Assembly: GCF_003935375.1 (NCBI RefSeq)
Contig: NZ_RHQM01000017.1
Coordinates: 1-64,000 of the forward strand
Reading direction: 5' to 3'
Source of the DNA: Stutzerimonas xanthomarina
GTDB lineage: Bacteria; Pseudomonadota; Gammaproteobacteria; Pseudomonadales; Pseudomonadaceae
DNA: 64,000 nucleotides
The stretch's first letter is position 1; every line of letters starts with the position of its first letter. The notes under the pieces were generated by a model, which worked only from the letters and a program-made list of their open reading frames with translations, was not told the DNA's origin and did not search any database. Below, piece by piece: positions 41,431 through 50,450 of the stretch. The translations under genes were made by a program, and so were the position numbers.

Positions 41431-42696
41431 ATGTCCGCACTCTGGCGAATCAATCTGCTGGTCACGCTGCTCTTCACCCTGATCACCATGGTCTGTCTGG
41501 CGGTGTTGCTGCGCCAGGCCGCCCACGATGTACAGCGTGAGCTCGATGCTGCGGCGGCAGTGGTCGGCTATCTCGGCGAGATGGCCGAGCGTGATCCCGA
41601 CTCGCTGCGCCCGGGCCTGACCGATAGCCTGCGCCACATTCGCGTGCGCTGGCTGGAGGCCACTGAATCGATGCCAGCCGGGGTCGATCCAGCGCTCGAC
41701 GACTGGCTCGGGTCCTGGCTGTACCCCGCCGAACTGTCGTCACCCAGCATCCTTCAGCTCGCCAACGGCCAGCGGCTGCACATTAGCGTCGACCCGCATG
41801 ATGAAGTCGAAGAGGTAAGGGATTCGTTGCTGCAGTTGCTGGTGCTGTTCGGCCTGGCGCTGCTGCTCTGTCTGCTGGCGATTCGCTGGGCCGTGCGCCC
41901 CGGCATGCGAGTGCTCAGCGAGCTGCTGGGCGCACTGGTGCGAATCGCCGATGGCCGACTCGACACCCGCCTGCCATCGCATCGCTTTGCCGAGTCGCGC
42001 AGGCTCGCCGAACGCTTCAATCACATGGCCGCTGCACTCGAAGATGCGCGGGCCGACAATGAGCAACTGACCCAGGCGCTGCTGGCGCTGCAGGAACGTG
42101 AACGCACCCGTCTGGCGCAAGCGCTGCATGACGACCTCGGCCAGTACCTGGCCGGCATCCGCGCGCGGGCCTGTCTGCTGCGCGTCCAGGCGGACCAGCC
42201 CGACGCCGTTCGCGATACCGCGGCGCACCTTGAGCAACATAGCCTCGATCTGCAGAACGGATTTCGCACGCTGGTGCGAGACCTGTATCCGGTGATGCTC
42301 GATCACCTGAACCTGGAAGACGCCATTGGGCAACTCGCCGAGCAGTGGCAGAGCACCCAGGGCATCGAGTGCGAAGTCCGGCTGCGTGGACCGATGCCAG
42401 CCCTGTCGATGGACGCCAAGGTGCATCTCTATCGAATGGTGCAGGAGGCGCTGACCAACGTGGCGCGGCATGCGCGTGCGACTCGCGTGTGCCTGCATCT
42501 GTGTGGGAATCACAACGGGCTGCGCCTGTTGCTGCGAGACGATGGCCATGGGTTGCCGCCAGAACGGCCGGGAGTCGGCCTGCGCTCGATGGTCGAGCAC
42601 GCGCGCTGTCTGGGTGCTCGGCTGCGTGTGCGCCACCGCGCCGGCAAGGGTTGGGCGCTCTATCTCAAGTTGCCTTTGCAAGGAGCCACGTCATGA
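41431..42696 (+). CDS. pedS2: PedS2-type sensor histidine kinase
   Basis: 421 aa. Membrane helices at about 7-29 and 133-154 enclose a periplasmic segment of about 100 residues. HAMP covers about 155-205, the HisKA_3 box has the phospho-acceptor H233 in ALHDDLGQYLAG, and the HATPase region includes VQEALTNVARHA and DDGHGLPPERPGVGLRSM. Position and partner match PedS2 of P. putida, the kinase that senses lanthanides and controls the pedE/pedH switch. It overlaps the regulator gene by 4 bases. The lanthanide role is inferred from gene order and from the W-D-F-D enzyme encoded in the same island. Confidence 0.85.
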   Translation: MSALWRINLLVTLLFTLITMVCLAVLLRQAAHDVQRELDAAAAVVGYLGEMAERDPDSLRPGLTDSLRHIRVRWLEATESMPAGVDPALDDWLGSWLYPAELSSPSILQLANGQRLHISVDPHDEVEEVRDSLLQLLVLFGLALLLCLLAIRWAVRPGMRVLSELLGALVRIADGRLDTRLPSHRFAESRRLAERFNHMAAALEDARADNEQLTQALLALQERERTRLAQALHDDLGQYLAGIRARACLLRVQADQPDAVRDTAAHLEQHSLDLQNGFRTLVRDLYPVMLDHLNLEDAIGQLAEQWQSTQGIECEVRLRGPMPALSMDAKVHLYRMVQEALTNVARHARATRVCLHLCGNHNGLRLLLRDDGHGLPPERPGVGLRSMVEHARCLGARLRVRHRAGKGWALYLKLPLQGATS

Positions 42697-43352
42697 AGAT
42701 TCTGCTGGTGGATGATCACGCAGTAGTGCGTCAGGGCTACGCGAGCCTGCTCAAGGCTCTGCTTCCCGAGGTGACAGTAAGTGAAGCCGCCAGCGGTGAG
42801 CAGGCGCTGGAGCAGGTGCAGGAATCGATTCCCAGCCTGGTCGTGCTCGACCTCGGACTGCCGGGCATCAGCGGACTGGAAACCTGCCGGCGCCTGCGTC
42901 AGCGGTTGCCGCTGCTGCCGGTGCTGGTGTTCAGCATGCACGACGAGTTGGCACTGGTCCGGCAGGCGCTGGATGCCGGCGCCTCCGGCTACCTGACCAA
43001 ACGCTGCGCGCCGGACGTGCTGGTGGAGGCGGTGCGCAAGGTGCTTGCCGGGCAGACCTTCATCGAGCAGCCGCTGGCGACCGATCTGGCCTGCCAGCGG
43101 CCTTCGCAGTCGCCAATCAAGGGGCGACTGGGCGAAATGACACCGCGTGAGATGGAAATCTTCATCATGCTCGCGCGTGGCATAGGCAATCGGGAGATCG
43201 CCGAGCGGCTTTGCATCAGCAGCAAGACCGTCTCGAACCATATGGCCCTGCTGAAAAGCAAGCTGGAGGTCAGCTCCCAGGCCGAGCTCGTGCACCTGGC
43301 CATCGACCAGGGCTTGCTCCGCGTCGGTGACCGCATGGTGTGCGAGGCCTGA
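42693..43352 (+). CDS. pedR2: PedR2-type LuxR-family response regulator
   Basis: 219 aa: receiver (1-120, acceptor D53 in VVLDLGLPG, acidic D7-D8, Lys in YLTKRC) and LuxR/NarL helix-turn-helix (about 148-205; MTPREMEIFIMLARGIGNREIAERLCISSKTVSNHM). ATG at 42693 overlaps the kinase stop codon and has AAGGAG upstream. In P. putida PedR2 activates pedE and represses pedH when lanthanides are absent. The dyads GGGAA-N3-TTCCC found at pedE, pedH and the adjacent TonB receptor gene are the natural candidates for its binding sites. Confidence 0.87.
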   Translation: MKILLVDDHAVVRQGYASLLKALLPEVTVSEAASGEQALEQVQESIPSLVVLDLGLPGISGLETCRRLRQRLPLLPVLVFSMHDELALVRQALDAGASGYLTKRCAPDVLVEAVRKVLAGQTFIEQPLATDLACQRPSQSPIKGRLGEMTPREMEIFIMLARGIGNREIAERLCISSKTVSNHMALLKSKLEVSSQAELVHLAIDQGLLRVGDRMVCEA

Positions 43353-43555
43353 TCGGCCCTCAGCTGTTTCGGCTTCCTGCTGCGCTGCCTCTTTGGGCGA
43401 TGCAGCGCGACATGTCTGTGTGCTGAAGCCGCAGCACCTCTCCAATTTTTCCCAAGCACCTGCCCGCCTGTAACAGGCGGACGGGGCGCTTGTGCCTTGC
43501 GAAAGTCGTGGGCCCGAGCTACTGCGCTGGTCGTAAGACCAATCTCCATGCGGCC

Positions 43556-43620
43556 GGGAATTTTTCCCGCTCGAGTCGGGAATTCTTCCCTGTCGGCACC
43601 GCGCCGCGGCTCTCGATAAT
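43556..43620 (+). promoter_or_regulatory. Tandem-dyad promoter of the TonB receptor gene
   Basis: Two dyads, GGGAATTTTTCCC (43556-43568) and GGGAATTCTTCCC (43578-43590), have a 22-bp period. TGTCGGC follows directly, and after 24 bases a -10-like GATAAT (43615-43620) continuing as CG. No good -35 hexamer is present, which fits an activator-dependent promoter with the inner dyad centred near -42. Nothing coding is seen in the 372 bases between pedR2 and the receptor gene; a half-match TCCAATTTTTCCC is at 43441-43453. The pedE promoter has the same design. Confidence 0.75.
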
Positions 43621-43724
43621 CGCACCTGGCAGGTTGCCAGCATGCGCTTGTCCGCGGTTCTTGCCGCGTCGCGAATGCGGGTGGCCTGGCCAGACCGATT
43701 GGCCAACAACAACAAGGACCACCC

Positions 43725-46025
43725 ATGCCGTATCAGCTCTGTTGCAGCGCGATGCCCCGCCGTACGCTGCTGTCCCTCGCCATCGCCGCGCTGTTGCCGG
43801 CGTCCGTTCATGCCGAGCAGACGCTCGATCTCGGCAGCCAGGAGGTGGTCGGTACCACGCCGCTGCCGGGCATCGAGCTGCCAAAGGATCAGGTGCCGTC
43901 CAACATCCAGTCGCTGGATGACGAGGACCTGCGGCGGCTCGGCGGCCAGTCGCTGGCCGAGAAACTGCAGCGCGGATTGCCGAGCGTCAACATCAACGAG
44001 ATCCAGGGCAATCCGTACCAGGCGGACCTCAACTATCGTGGCTTCACCGCCTCGCCGCTGCTCGGTACGCCGCAGGGGCTTTCGGTTTTTCTCGACGGCG
44101 TGCGGGTCAATGAAGCGTTCGGCGATGTGGTGCACTGGGATCTGATCCCGAACACCGCCATTGCCAACATGGCCCTGGTGCCGGGCTCGAACCCGCTGTA
44201 CGGCCTGAACACCCTGGGCGGCGCGCTGGCGCTGGAGACCAAGCGTGGCGATACCCATCCCGGTGGCTCGGCGGAACTCTACGGCGGCTCGTTCGGACGC
44301 CAGGGTGGCGCCATTGAACAGGGTGGCAGCCATGAGGAATTCTCCTGGTACCTGGCCGCCGAGGGCATGGACGAGGACGGCTGGCGTGACCATTCGCCAT
44401 CCGAGGTCCGCCAGCTGTTCGGCAAGTTCGCCTGGACCACCGACACCACCGATCTGGCACTGACGCTGGCGCACGCCGACAACGACCTGATCGGCAACGG
44501 CCTGATCCCGGAGAGCATGTACGACCAGCGGCGCGAGGCGATCTTCACCTATCCCGATCAGACCGAGAACCGCAGCCACCTGATGGCCCTGTCCGCCAGC
44601 CACTGGCTCAACGACAACGATCGGCTTTCCGGCACGGTCTATCTGCGCCGCACACGTACCGCGACGCTCAATGGCGACGGCAACGATGAGTACGAGGACG
44701 AATACGAGGCGTGGGAAGACGGCGGCTTTATCGACGAAGGGCCGGAAAGCGGCGTGCTGAACCGTACCCGCACCGCGCAACGTGCCTACGGTCTGGCGCT
44801 GCAGTGGGCGCGGCATGTAGGTGCGCATCAATTCGCCTTAGGACTGTCCCACGACAACACCCGCGCCAGCTTCCACCAGAGCGAACAGGGCGGCGAACTG
44901 ACCGACGAGCGCGGCATCGCTGCCAGCGAAGAGGAGGAACAGGCCAACAGCCTGCTGGGGCGCACCCGTACTTCCAGCCTCTATGCCACCGACACCTGGG
45001 CGCTGACCGACGCGCTGCAGCTGACCGGCTCGCTGCGCTACAACCGCACCCGCGTGGTGAACACCGATCGCATGGGCGATGCACTAAATGGCGACTTCAC
45101 CTATCGCAAACTCAATCCCGCGCTGGGCTTTGCCTGGCAGCTGCGACCGGCGGTCACAGTCTACGGCGGCTTTTCCCAGGGTAACCGTGCCCCGACACCA
45201 ATCGAGCTGGGCTGCGCGGACCCTGCAAACCCATGCAGCCTGCCAAACGCCATGGCGGCCGACCCCTTCCTTGAGCAGGTTGTCACCCGCACGCTGGAGG
45301 TCGGTGTACGCGGCAAACTGGCCGGCGGCACCCGCTGGAACCTCGGGGCTTTCCGCAGCGTGAACCATGATGACCTGCTGTTTGTCGGCACGGGCGGTAG
45401 CATGGGCTACTTCACCAACTTTGGCCGCACCCGTCGTCAGGGCATCGAACTGGGTCTGGCTGGCGAGCAGGGGCCATTCGACTGGCGGGTGGACTACACC
45501 TTCCTGCACGCCACCTTCCGCTCCGGGGCCTGCATCCTGGCCGAGAACAACAGCACCGAAGGCGAGGGCGGCTGCCCGGACGACGAGATTCGCGTGTCCA
45601 GCGGTGACTATCTGCCAGGCCTGCCGAAGCACAACCTCAAGCTGGGGCTGAACTGGAGTCTCAATGAGCGCCTGCGAGTCGGCACCAGCGTCCTGGCGTA
45701 CTCGTCGCAGTACGTGCGCGGCAACGAGAACAATCGTCATCAGCCCAACGACGAGGTAGAGGGCAGCGGCAAGCTGCCAGGTTACGCGGTGGTAAACCTC
45801 ACTGGCGATTACCGCTTCGCCCGTGACTGGACGCTGTTCGGCCGGGTCGACAACCTCTTCGACAAGCGGTACGCCACCGGCGGTGCGTTGGCCGAGAATT
45901 CCTTCGTCGGTGCTGGCAACGCTTTCGAGTCGGACCCGGATGAATGGCGCCACGAGCAGTTCATCGCCCCAGGCGCGCCCCGGGCGGGCTGGGTGGGCGT
46001 GCGTTATCGCTGGGATGCGCTATAA
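43725..46025 (+). CDS. TonB-dependent outer-membrane receptor
   Basis: 766 aa with a signal peptide (cleavage near residue 30, SVHAEQ). The plug domain spans about 50-170 (VPSNIQSLDDEDLRRLGGQSLAEKLQ, LNYRGFTASPLLGTPQGLSVFLDGVRVNE, PGSNPLYGLNTLGGALALETK) and the 22-strand barrel the rest, ending YRWDAL. Residues 317-342 form a very acidic loop (DEYEDEYEAWEDGG within it), predicted to be extracellular. Other loops carry cysteine pairs. ATG at 43725 follows AAGGA. It lies next to pedS2-pedR2 and has a promoter like that of pedE. I infer uptake of a lanthanide chelate; PQQ, copper or another chelate are alternatives. Confidence 0.86.
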   Translation: MPYQLCCSAMPRRTLLSLAIAALLPASVHAEQTLDLGSQEVVGTTPLPGIELPKDQVPSNIQSLDDEDLRRLGGQSLAEKLQRGLPSVNINEIQGNPYQADLNYRGFTASPLLGTPQGLSVFLDGVRVNEAFGDVVHWDLIPNTAIANMALVPGSNPLYGLNTLGGALALETKRGDTHPGGSAELYGGSFGRQGGAIEQGGSHEEFSWYLAAEGMDEDGWRDHSPSEVRQLFGKFAWTTDTTDLALTLAHADNDLIGNGLIPESMYDQRREAIFTYPDQTENRSHLMALSASHWLNDNDRLSGTVYLRRTRTATLNGDGNDEYEDEYEAWEDGGFIDEGPESGVLNRTRTAQRAYGLALQWARHVGAHQFALGLSHDNTRASFHQSEQGGELTDERGIAASEEEEQANSLLGRTRTSSLYATDTWALTDALQLTGSLRYNRTRVVNTDRMGDALNGDFTYRKLNPALGFAWQLRPAVTVYGGFSQGNRAPTPIELGCADPANPCSLPNAMAADPFLEQVVTRTLEVGVRGKLAGGTRWNLGAFRSVNHDDLLFVGTGGSMGYFTNFGRTRRQGIELGLAGEQGPFDWRVDYTFLHATFRSGACILAENNSTEGEGGCPDDEIRVSSGDYLPGLPKHNLKLGLNWSLNERLRVGTSVLAYSSQYVRGNENNRHQPNDEVEGSGKLPGYAVVNLTGDYRFARDWTLFGRVDNLFDKRYATGGALAENSFVGAGNAFESDPDEWRHEQFIAPGAPRAGWVGVRYRWDAL

Positions 46026-46049
46026 CCGATCAGTCGCAGCAGCACCGAG

Positions 46050-46075
46050 CATGCCGGGCCTTTGCGCCCGGCATG
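46050..46075 (+). terminator. Hairpin after the TonB receptor gene
   Basis: A perfect 10-bp stem CATGCCGGGC / GCCCGGCATG with a 6-base loop, 24 bases after the stop codon. No T-run. Confidence 0.55.
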
Positions 46076-46263
46076 TTCGCGTCCGGCCTGGCTGCGGTGT
46101 TCGGTGTGCTCGCGGTTCAAGGTTCTGACGTGAAATCGTCACGGGCGATTGCGTATCCTGGCGAGCTTGGCCGATTGATTGACGGCAGCACAGGAGCACG
46201 GATGAACCGCGTCCATCATTACCCCCTCGTCTCGCAACGTGCCACTGGCGGGTGCCGCTGAGC

Positions 46264-47427
46264 ATGCCGTCACGTCTGCGCATCGTTCTTGCACTCGGCA
46301 GTGCACAGACCCTGGCCTGGGGCTCGACCTACTACCTGCCGGCCATTCTCGCCGAACCGATGGCGGGCGAGCTGGGTATTTCCACAGGCAATGTATTCGC
46401 TGCATTTTCCCTGGCACTGATCGTCACGGCCGTCCTCGGACCGCTGTCGGGCAAGCGCATCGACCATCATGGTGGGCGCGATGTGCTGGCGCTTTCCAGC
46501 GTCGTTTTTGCCGCTGGCCTGGCCATGCTCGGCCTGGCCAACGGACCGCTGATGCTCTGGCTCGGCTGGTTGGTGATCGGCATCGGCATGGCGCTGGGCC
46601 TTTACGAGTCGGCCTTCTCCACGCTTGCCGGCATCTACGGTCGCGATGCACGCGGCGCGATCACCGGCATCACCTTGCTCGCCGGCTTCGCCAGTACGGT
46701 GTGCTGGCCGATCAGCGGCTGGCTGAACGCCGAATTCGGCTGGCGCGCCACATGCCTCACATGGGCCGGAGCGCATCTGCTGCTCGGGCTGCCGTTGAAC
46801 CGGCTGCTGATTCCGGTTGGCGTGCAGCCGGCTCCGACCGCGGCAGAGCAAGCGCAGACAGACGGACGTTCAGGTGCAGGATTGACCATGGCGCTGCTGG
46901 CCTTCGTCTTCGCCGCCACCTGGTTCACCAGCACGGCGATGGCGGCGCACCTGCCACGTCTGTTGCAGGAGTCCGGGCTGTCAGCGGCCGCGGCCATCGG
47001 AATCGCGGCGCTGGTCGGACCGGCCCAGGTCGGGGCGCGCTGCCTGGAGTTCGTCCTGCTGCAGCGCTTCCATCCACTGATCTCGGCCCGTCTCGCCGCT
47101 ATCGCCCATCCCATCGGCGCGGCTGGCGTGATGCTGGTGGGTGCGCCTGCGACCACCGCATTCGTGCTTCTGCATGGCGGCGGCAACGGCATTCTGACCA
47201 TCGCCAAAGGGACCTTGCCGCTGGCGATATTCGGCCCCCATGGCTATGGCCTGCGCCAGGGTCTGCTGATGGTGCCGGCACGCTTCGCCCAGGCGTTTTC
47301 GCCGCTGGTGTTCGCGCTGCTGATCGATGACTTCGGTACGCGGGCGCTGTGGCTGTCGGCGGGGTTGGGGGTGTTGGCCTATGCCGCGCTGACCTTCCTG
47401 CAACGCCGGGCGCATGGGCTGGCCTGA
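46264..47427 (+). CDS. MFS transporter
   Basis: 387 aa with twelve predicted membrane helices in two halves. The loop between helices 2 and 3 has GPLSGKRIDHHGGRDVLALS, the MFS G-x3-D-R/K-x-G-R-R type signature, and GLRQGLLMVPARFAQAFSPL lies in the C-half. ATG at 46264 is chosen over a GTG at 46252; neither has a clear ribosome binding site. Substrate unknown. It sits between the receptor and a leftward exonuclease gene; nothing links it firmly to alcohol oxidation. Confidence 0.82.
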   Translation: MPSRLRIVLALGSAQTLAWGSTYYLPAILAEPMAGELGISTGNVFAAFSLALIVTAVLGPLSGKRIDHHGGRDVLALSSVVFAAGLAMLGLANGPLMLWLGWLVIGIGMALGLYESAFSTLAGIYGRDARGAITGITLLAGFASTVCWPISGWLNAEFGWRATCLTWAGAHLLLGLPLNRLLIPVGVQPAPTAAEQAQTDGRSGAGLTMALLAFVFAATWFTSTAMAAHLPRLLQESGLSAAAAIGIAALVGPAQVGARCLEFVLLQRFHPLISARLAAIAHPIGAAGVMLVGAPATTAFVLLHGGGNGILTIAKGTLPLAIFGPHGYGLRQGLLMVPARFAQAFSPLVFALLIDDFGTRALWLSAGLGVLAYAALTFLQRRAHGLA

Positions 47428-47449
47428 CTGCTGGCGATAAAAAGTCCTT

Positions 47450-48085
47450 TCAGCGTGGCAACGCCGCGAGCAGCATCGCCTGCTGGTCTGCGCTCAAGCC
47501 GAGAAACACGCGTAGCGCGGCGTAGGCATCGTTGGCCGCGTAAGCCTGCTGTGCTTCGGTCAGCACGGGGTTCGCCCAGTTCGAAGTGGCCACGCTGCGG
47601 GATTTTTCGATCCGTGCGTCGAGCACCGCGGCCACCGCACCCCGCAGGCCGACCTGACCTTTCTTGCCCTGATAGCGAAGCACCGAGCCCAGGTCCAGCA
47701 GACTGGTCGGCCGGATGCCGAGCTTGCCGTGCAGCCTGGAACGATCCGACTTCAGCCCGAAACCGATCTTCGCCAGCGCGGGCGATTGCAGGATTGCGCT
47801 GGCCGCTTCGATGCAGCCGGGCACGCCGATCCTGAACAGGTAGGCCTTTGCCGGGGTGGCGAACTGGATCAGGTGCGGACCGCTGGAGACTTCGCCCACC
47901 TTGAAGGTCGGTTTGGATTCGGTATCGAAACCGATGCAGGCAAAGCCCATGATTTCCTCCACCGCCGCGCGAAATTCGTCCGCCGCCGCGGGGGTGACGA
48001 TGCTCGCCGACGTCAGCCCGTCGAAGCGCGGCAGCCCGTCGACATTCGGATGCTGGCGGATATGAATGATCAGCTTCTGTGTCAA
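47450..48085 (-). CDS. 3'-5' exonuclease domain protein (RNase D-like)
   Basis: 211 aa single DEDDy exonuclease domain. ExoI motif GFDTESKP is near 52-59, ExoII has IGFGLKSDRSRL near 107-118, and ExoIII reads YAANDAYAALRVF near 182-194 (Y-x3-D). It lacks the HRDC domains of true RNase D, so it resembles the stand-alone WRN/RNase D-like exonucleases. It converges with the MFS gene. Whether it acts on RNA or DNA cannot be told. Confidence 0.82.
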   Translation of the reverse strand: MTQKLIIHIRQHPNVDGLPRFDGLTSASIVTPAAADEFRAAVEEIMGFACIGFDTESKPTFKVGEVSSGPHLIQFATPAKAYLFRIGVPGCIEAASAILQSPALAKIGFGLKSDRSRLHGKLGIRPTSLLDLGSVLRYQGKKGQVGLRGAVAAVLDARIEKSRSVATSNWANPVLTEAQQAYAANDAYAALRVFLGLSADQQAMLLAALPR

Positions 48086-48191
48086 GCTGGCGTCCTCCGA
48101 ACGCTGATGATCGAGTCAGCCTGCAGCGGTGCCGACTCGGCTGTAGCGCGGCCATCCCTCATGTGCCGATCTGCTGTGGACAGGCTCGCCA

Positions 48192-49508
48192 TCAGTTCTT
48201 CAACTGGCTGGCGAACTGTCCGACCGCGCCGACCACGCGCTGCGCGCCGTCCTGGATCTCGACGATCACCGCGCCGGCCTGGTTGGCGAATTCCAGTCCC
48301 TGCTCGGCCTGGTCACGGCTCGCGCTCATGCTGTGCACGGCGGCTTGCGCCAGGTCCTGGTTCTTCTGCACCACGCCGACGATCTCCTCGGCGGCCTTGC
48401 TGGTGCGGGCCGCCAGCTGGCGAACCTCGTCGGCCACCACCGCGAAGCCACGGCCCTGATCACCGGCCCGTGCGGCTTCGATGGCGGCGTTGAGAGCCAG
48501 CAGGTTGGTCTGATCGGCAATGCCGCTGATGGTCTTGAGGATCGCGCCGATCAGCTGCGATTGCTTGTCCAGCGCCTCGATACCGTCGGAGGCTTCCTGC
48601 ATCTGCTGGGCGATGCGATGCATCACTTCGACCGTCTGCTGGACCACTTGCGCGCCGCGCTGGGCACTGAGGTCGGTGTGCTGGGAGGTGTCGTAGGTAA
48701 CCGTGGCGGCGTCGGCCACGGCCATCTCCCGGTTGACCTGATCGGTGATGACGGTGGCGAACTTGATCACCTTGTACAGCTTGCCGTAGGCATCGAGCAC
48801 CGGGTTGTAGGAAGCTTCGAGCCATACGGTCTGGCCGTGGGCATCGATACGCTTGAAGCGTTCGGCGATGTACTCGCCACGGTTGAGGCTAGCCCAGAAT
48901 TCGCGATAGGCCGGCGACTCGCTTTCCTCACGCTCACAGAACATGCGGTGGTGCTTGCCCTTGATCTGCTCGAGGCGGTAGCCCATGCCGTCGAGGAACC
49001 GCTGGTTGGCGGTGATGACATGCCCGCCGAGGTCAAACTCGATCACCGCGGTGGAGCGCAACAGCGCGTTGATTACGCTTTCGTGCTCGCGTGAGGTCTC
49101 GATGGTGCGGGTCAGGTTGGTGGCGCATAGCGTGAAGTGATGCAACCTGCCATCCGAGCCCGTGATCGGCTGCCAGATCGAACGCAGCCAGGCTTCCTGG
49201 CCGTCAGCCTGCAGCAGCCGGTAGGCGCCGCTGATGTGCTCCGCGCGCTGCATGGCGGTCTTGAGGCGTGAGTAGTTCGGTTCGGTACGAAACTGCTGGC
49301 TGAAGAAGTCGTCGACGGAGCGGCCGATGAGATCGTCGCGGCGATAACCCATTTCGCTGAGGAACAGCTCGTTGGCGTGCTGAATGCGTCCTTGCGGGTC
49401 CAGTTCCAGGACCATCATCTCCCTGTACAACGAGTTCTTGATCTGCTGATTGATTGCGGCTTCCTCGCGCAATTCAGCCAGTTCTCGTTTCAGGTTCTTG
49501 TTGAACAT
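48192..49508 (-). CDS. PAS-PAS methyl-accepting chemotaxis protein (BdlA-like)
   Basis: 438 aa soluble chemoreceptor without membrane helices. A short coiled coil (1-25) precedes two PAS domains (about 27-140 and 150-265), each of the kind that binds heme, flavin or small ligands. The signalling domain holds the highly conserved tip [41 protein letters not shown]. The layout matches BdlA of P. aeruginosa, a biofilm-dispersion regulator, and Aer-like energy sensors. Here it lies inside the alcohol island, which suggests sensing of redox or metabolic state; that is inference. Confidence 0.86.
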   Translation of the reverse strand: MFNKNLKRELAELREEAAINQQIKNSLYREMMVLELDPQGRIQHANELFLSEMGYRRDDLIGRSVDDFFSQQFRTEPNYSRLKTAMQRAEHISGAYRLLQADGQEAWLRSIWQPITGSDGRLHHFTLCATNLTRTIETSREHESVINALLRSTAVIEFDLGGHVITANQRFLDGMGYRLEQIKGKHHRMFCEREESESPAYREFWASLNRGEYIAERFKRIDAHGQTVWLEASYNPVLDAYGKLYKVIKFATVITDQVNREMAVADAATVTYDTSQHTDLSAQRGAQVVQQTVEVMHRIAQQMQEASDGIEALDKQSQLIGAILKTISGIADQTNLLALNAAIEAARAGDQGRGFAVVADEVRQLAARTSKAAEEIVGVVQKNQDLAQAAVHSMSASRDQAEQGLEFANQAGAVIVEIQDGAQRVVGAVGQFASQLKN

Positions 49509-49633
49509 TTATTGGCATCCGGTGAAGGGCAAGACAGCCCAGTCACTTGATCGGCGCCTGAGTCATTTTCCTGAGCTTGCCAGCCAATGGTTTGCTCTAT
49601 ACCGGCGATTGAATTGGCCTATCGGCGCCGGTT

Positions 49634-50287
49634 TCATTTCTCCCAATCGACCGGGCAGTCCTTGCAGCCTTCCATGTTGGTGCCTTGAAACGTCGCGTAG
49701 TGCCTGCGCGCGCCGGTTAGCACCGCTTTACCGAGGTTGGCGTCGTTGAGCTTGGCTTCCTGCAGGTTGGCATCGGTGAGATCGGCGCCCAGAAGGTCGG
49801 CCTTGCTCAGCCAGGTCATTTCCAGGTCGGCGGCGTGCAGCGTGCTGCCGTGCATCTTGGCGCCACTCATGCGGGCGAACTCAAGGTAGGCGCCAGTGAG
49901 GTCTGCTCCCTTGAACTGGGCGGCCTGGGCGAACAGGCCCCAGCCCTGGATGGCGATCAGCCGGGCATCGGTGAAATTGGCCAGACGCAGGTTGGCCTGT
50001 TGCAGGCTGGCGCGGTTAAGCGTGGCACCAGTGAGGTCAGCTTTTTCCAGATTGGCCAGGTCGAGGTTGGCGTGGCGCAGGTTGGCGCCGGCCAGGTTGG
50101 CACCGGCGAGGTTGATGCGGCGCAGGTCCTGATTGCTGAGGTCGGCGCCGCGCAGATCGGCGTTGGCACATTGGCTCTCGGGCTGGAGTACGCAGCCGTT
50201 GATCGTCAGAGGACCGTCATCCGCGGCGAAGGCGGACGCGCTGGCGAACAGGGCCAGTGGCAGGAGCAAGCGGTTAGGGCTGTTCAT
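49634..50287 (-). CDS. Exported pentapeptide-repeat protein
   Basis: 217 aa with a signal peptide (1-21, ending ASAFAADD). At least 20 pentapeptide repeats of the A(D/N)LxX kind run from about residue 43 to 200 (NADLRGADLSNQDLRRINLAGANLAGANL and on), predicted to form a right-handed beta-helix. A cysteine pair lies at each end (C32/C41 and KDCPVDWEK near the C-terminus). P. putida has a similar gene beside pedE. Function unknown; a periplasmic scaffold for the dehydrogenase or cytochrome is possible. Confidence 0.85.
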   Translation of the reverse strand: MNSPNRLLLPLALFASASAFAADDGPLTINGCVLQPESQCANADLRGADLSNQDLRRINLAGANLAGANLRHANLDLANLEKADLTGATLNRASLQQANLRLANFTDARLIAIQGWGLFAQAAQFKGADLTGAYLEFARMSGAKMHGSTLHAADLEMTWLSKADLLGADLTDANLQEAKLNDANLGKAVLTGARRHYATFQGTNMEGCKDCPVDWEK

Positions 50288-50419
50288 GGGAAGTCACCTG
50301 GGGCAGGGCAATAGAGAAAAGCGGTCGCGTGGCGTTTCTGGCCTGTCGACGAGAGCGCCAACCCGGAGCCGGCTGGGCCAGACGCGCCGCGCGAGCCGCT
50401 GTACGTTGAAAACACGAGG

Positions 50420-50443
50420 CGTGCCCGCGCGGTGGCGGGCACG
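50420..50443 (-). terminator. Hairpin after the pedE-type gene
   Basis: A 9-bp stem CGTGCCCGC / GCGGGCACG with a 6-base loop, 7 bases after the stop codon of the dehydrogenase. No T-run. Confidence 0.5.
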
Positions 50444-50450
50444 GCTCCGC

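Noticed and set aside
42660-44831. 723-aa frame antisense to pedR2 and the TonB receptor
   Set aside because: It crosses the intergenic operators and lies opposite two well-supported genes; composition is that of an antisense frame.
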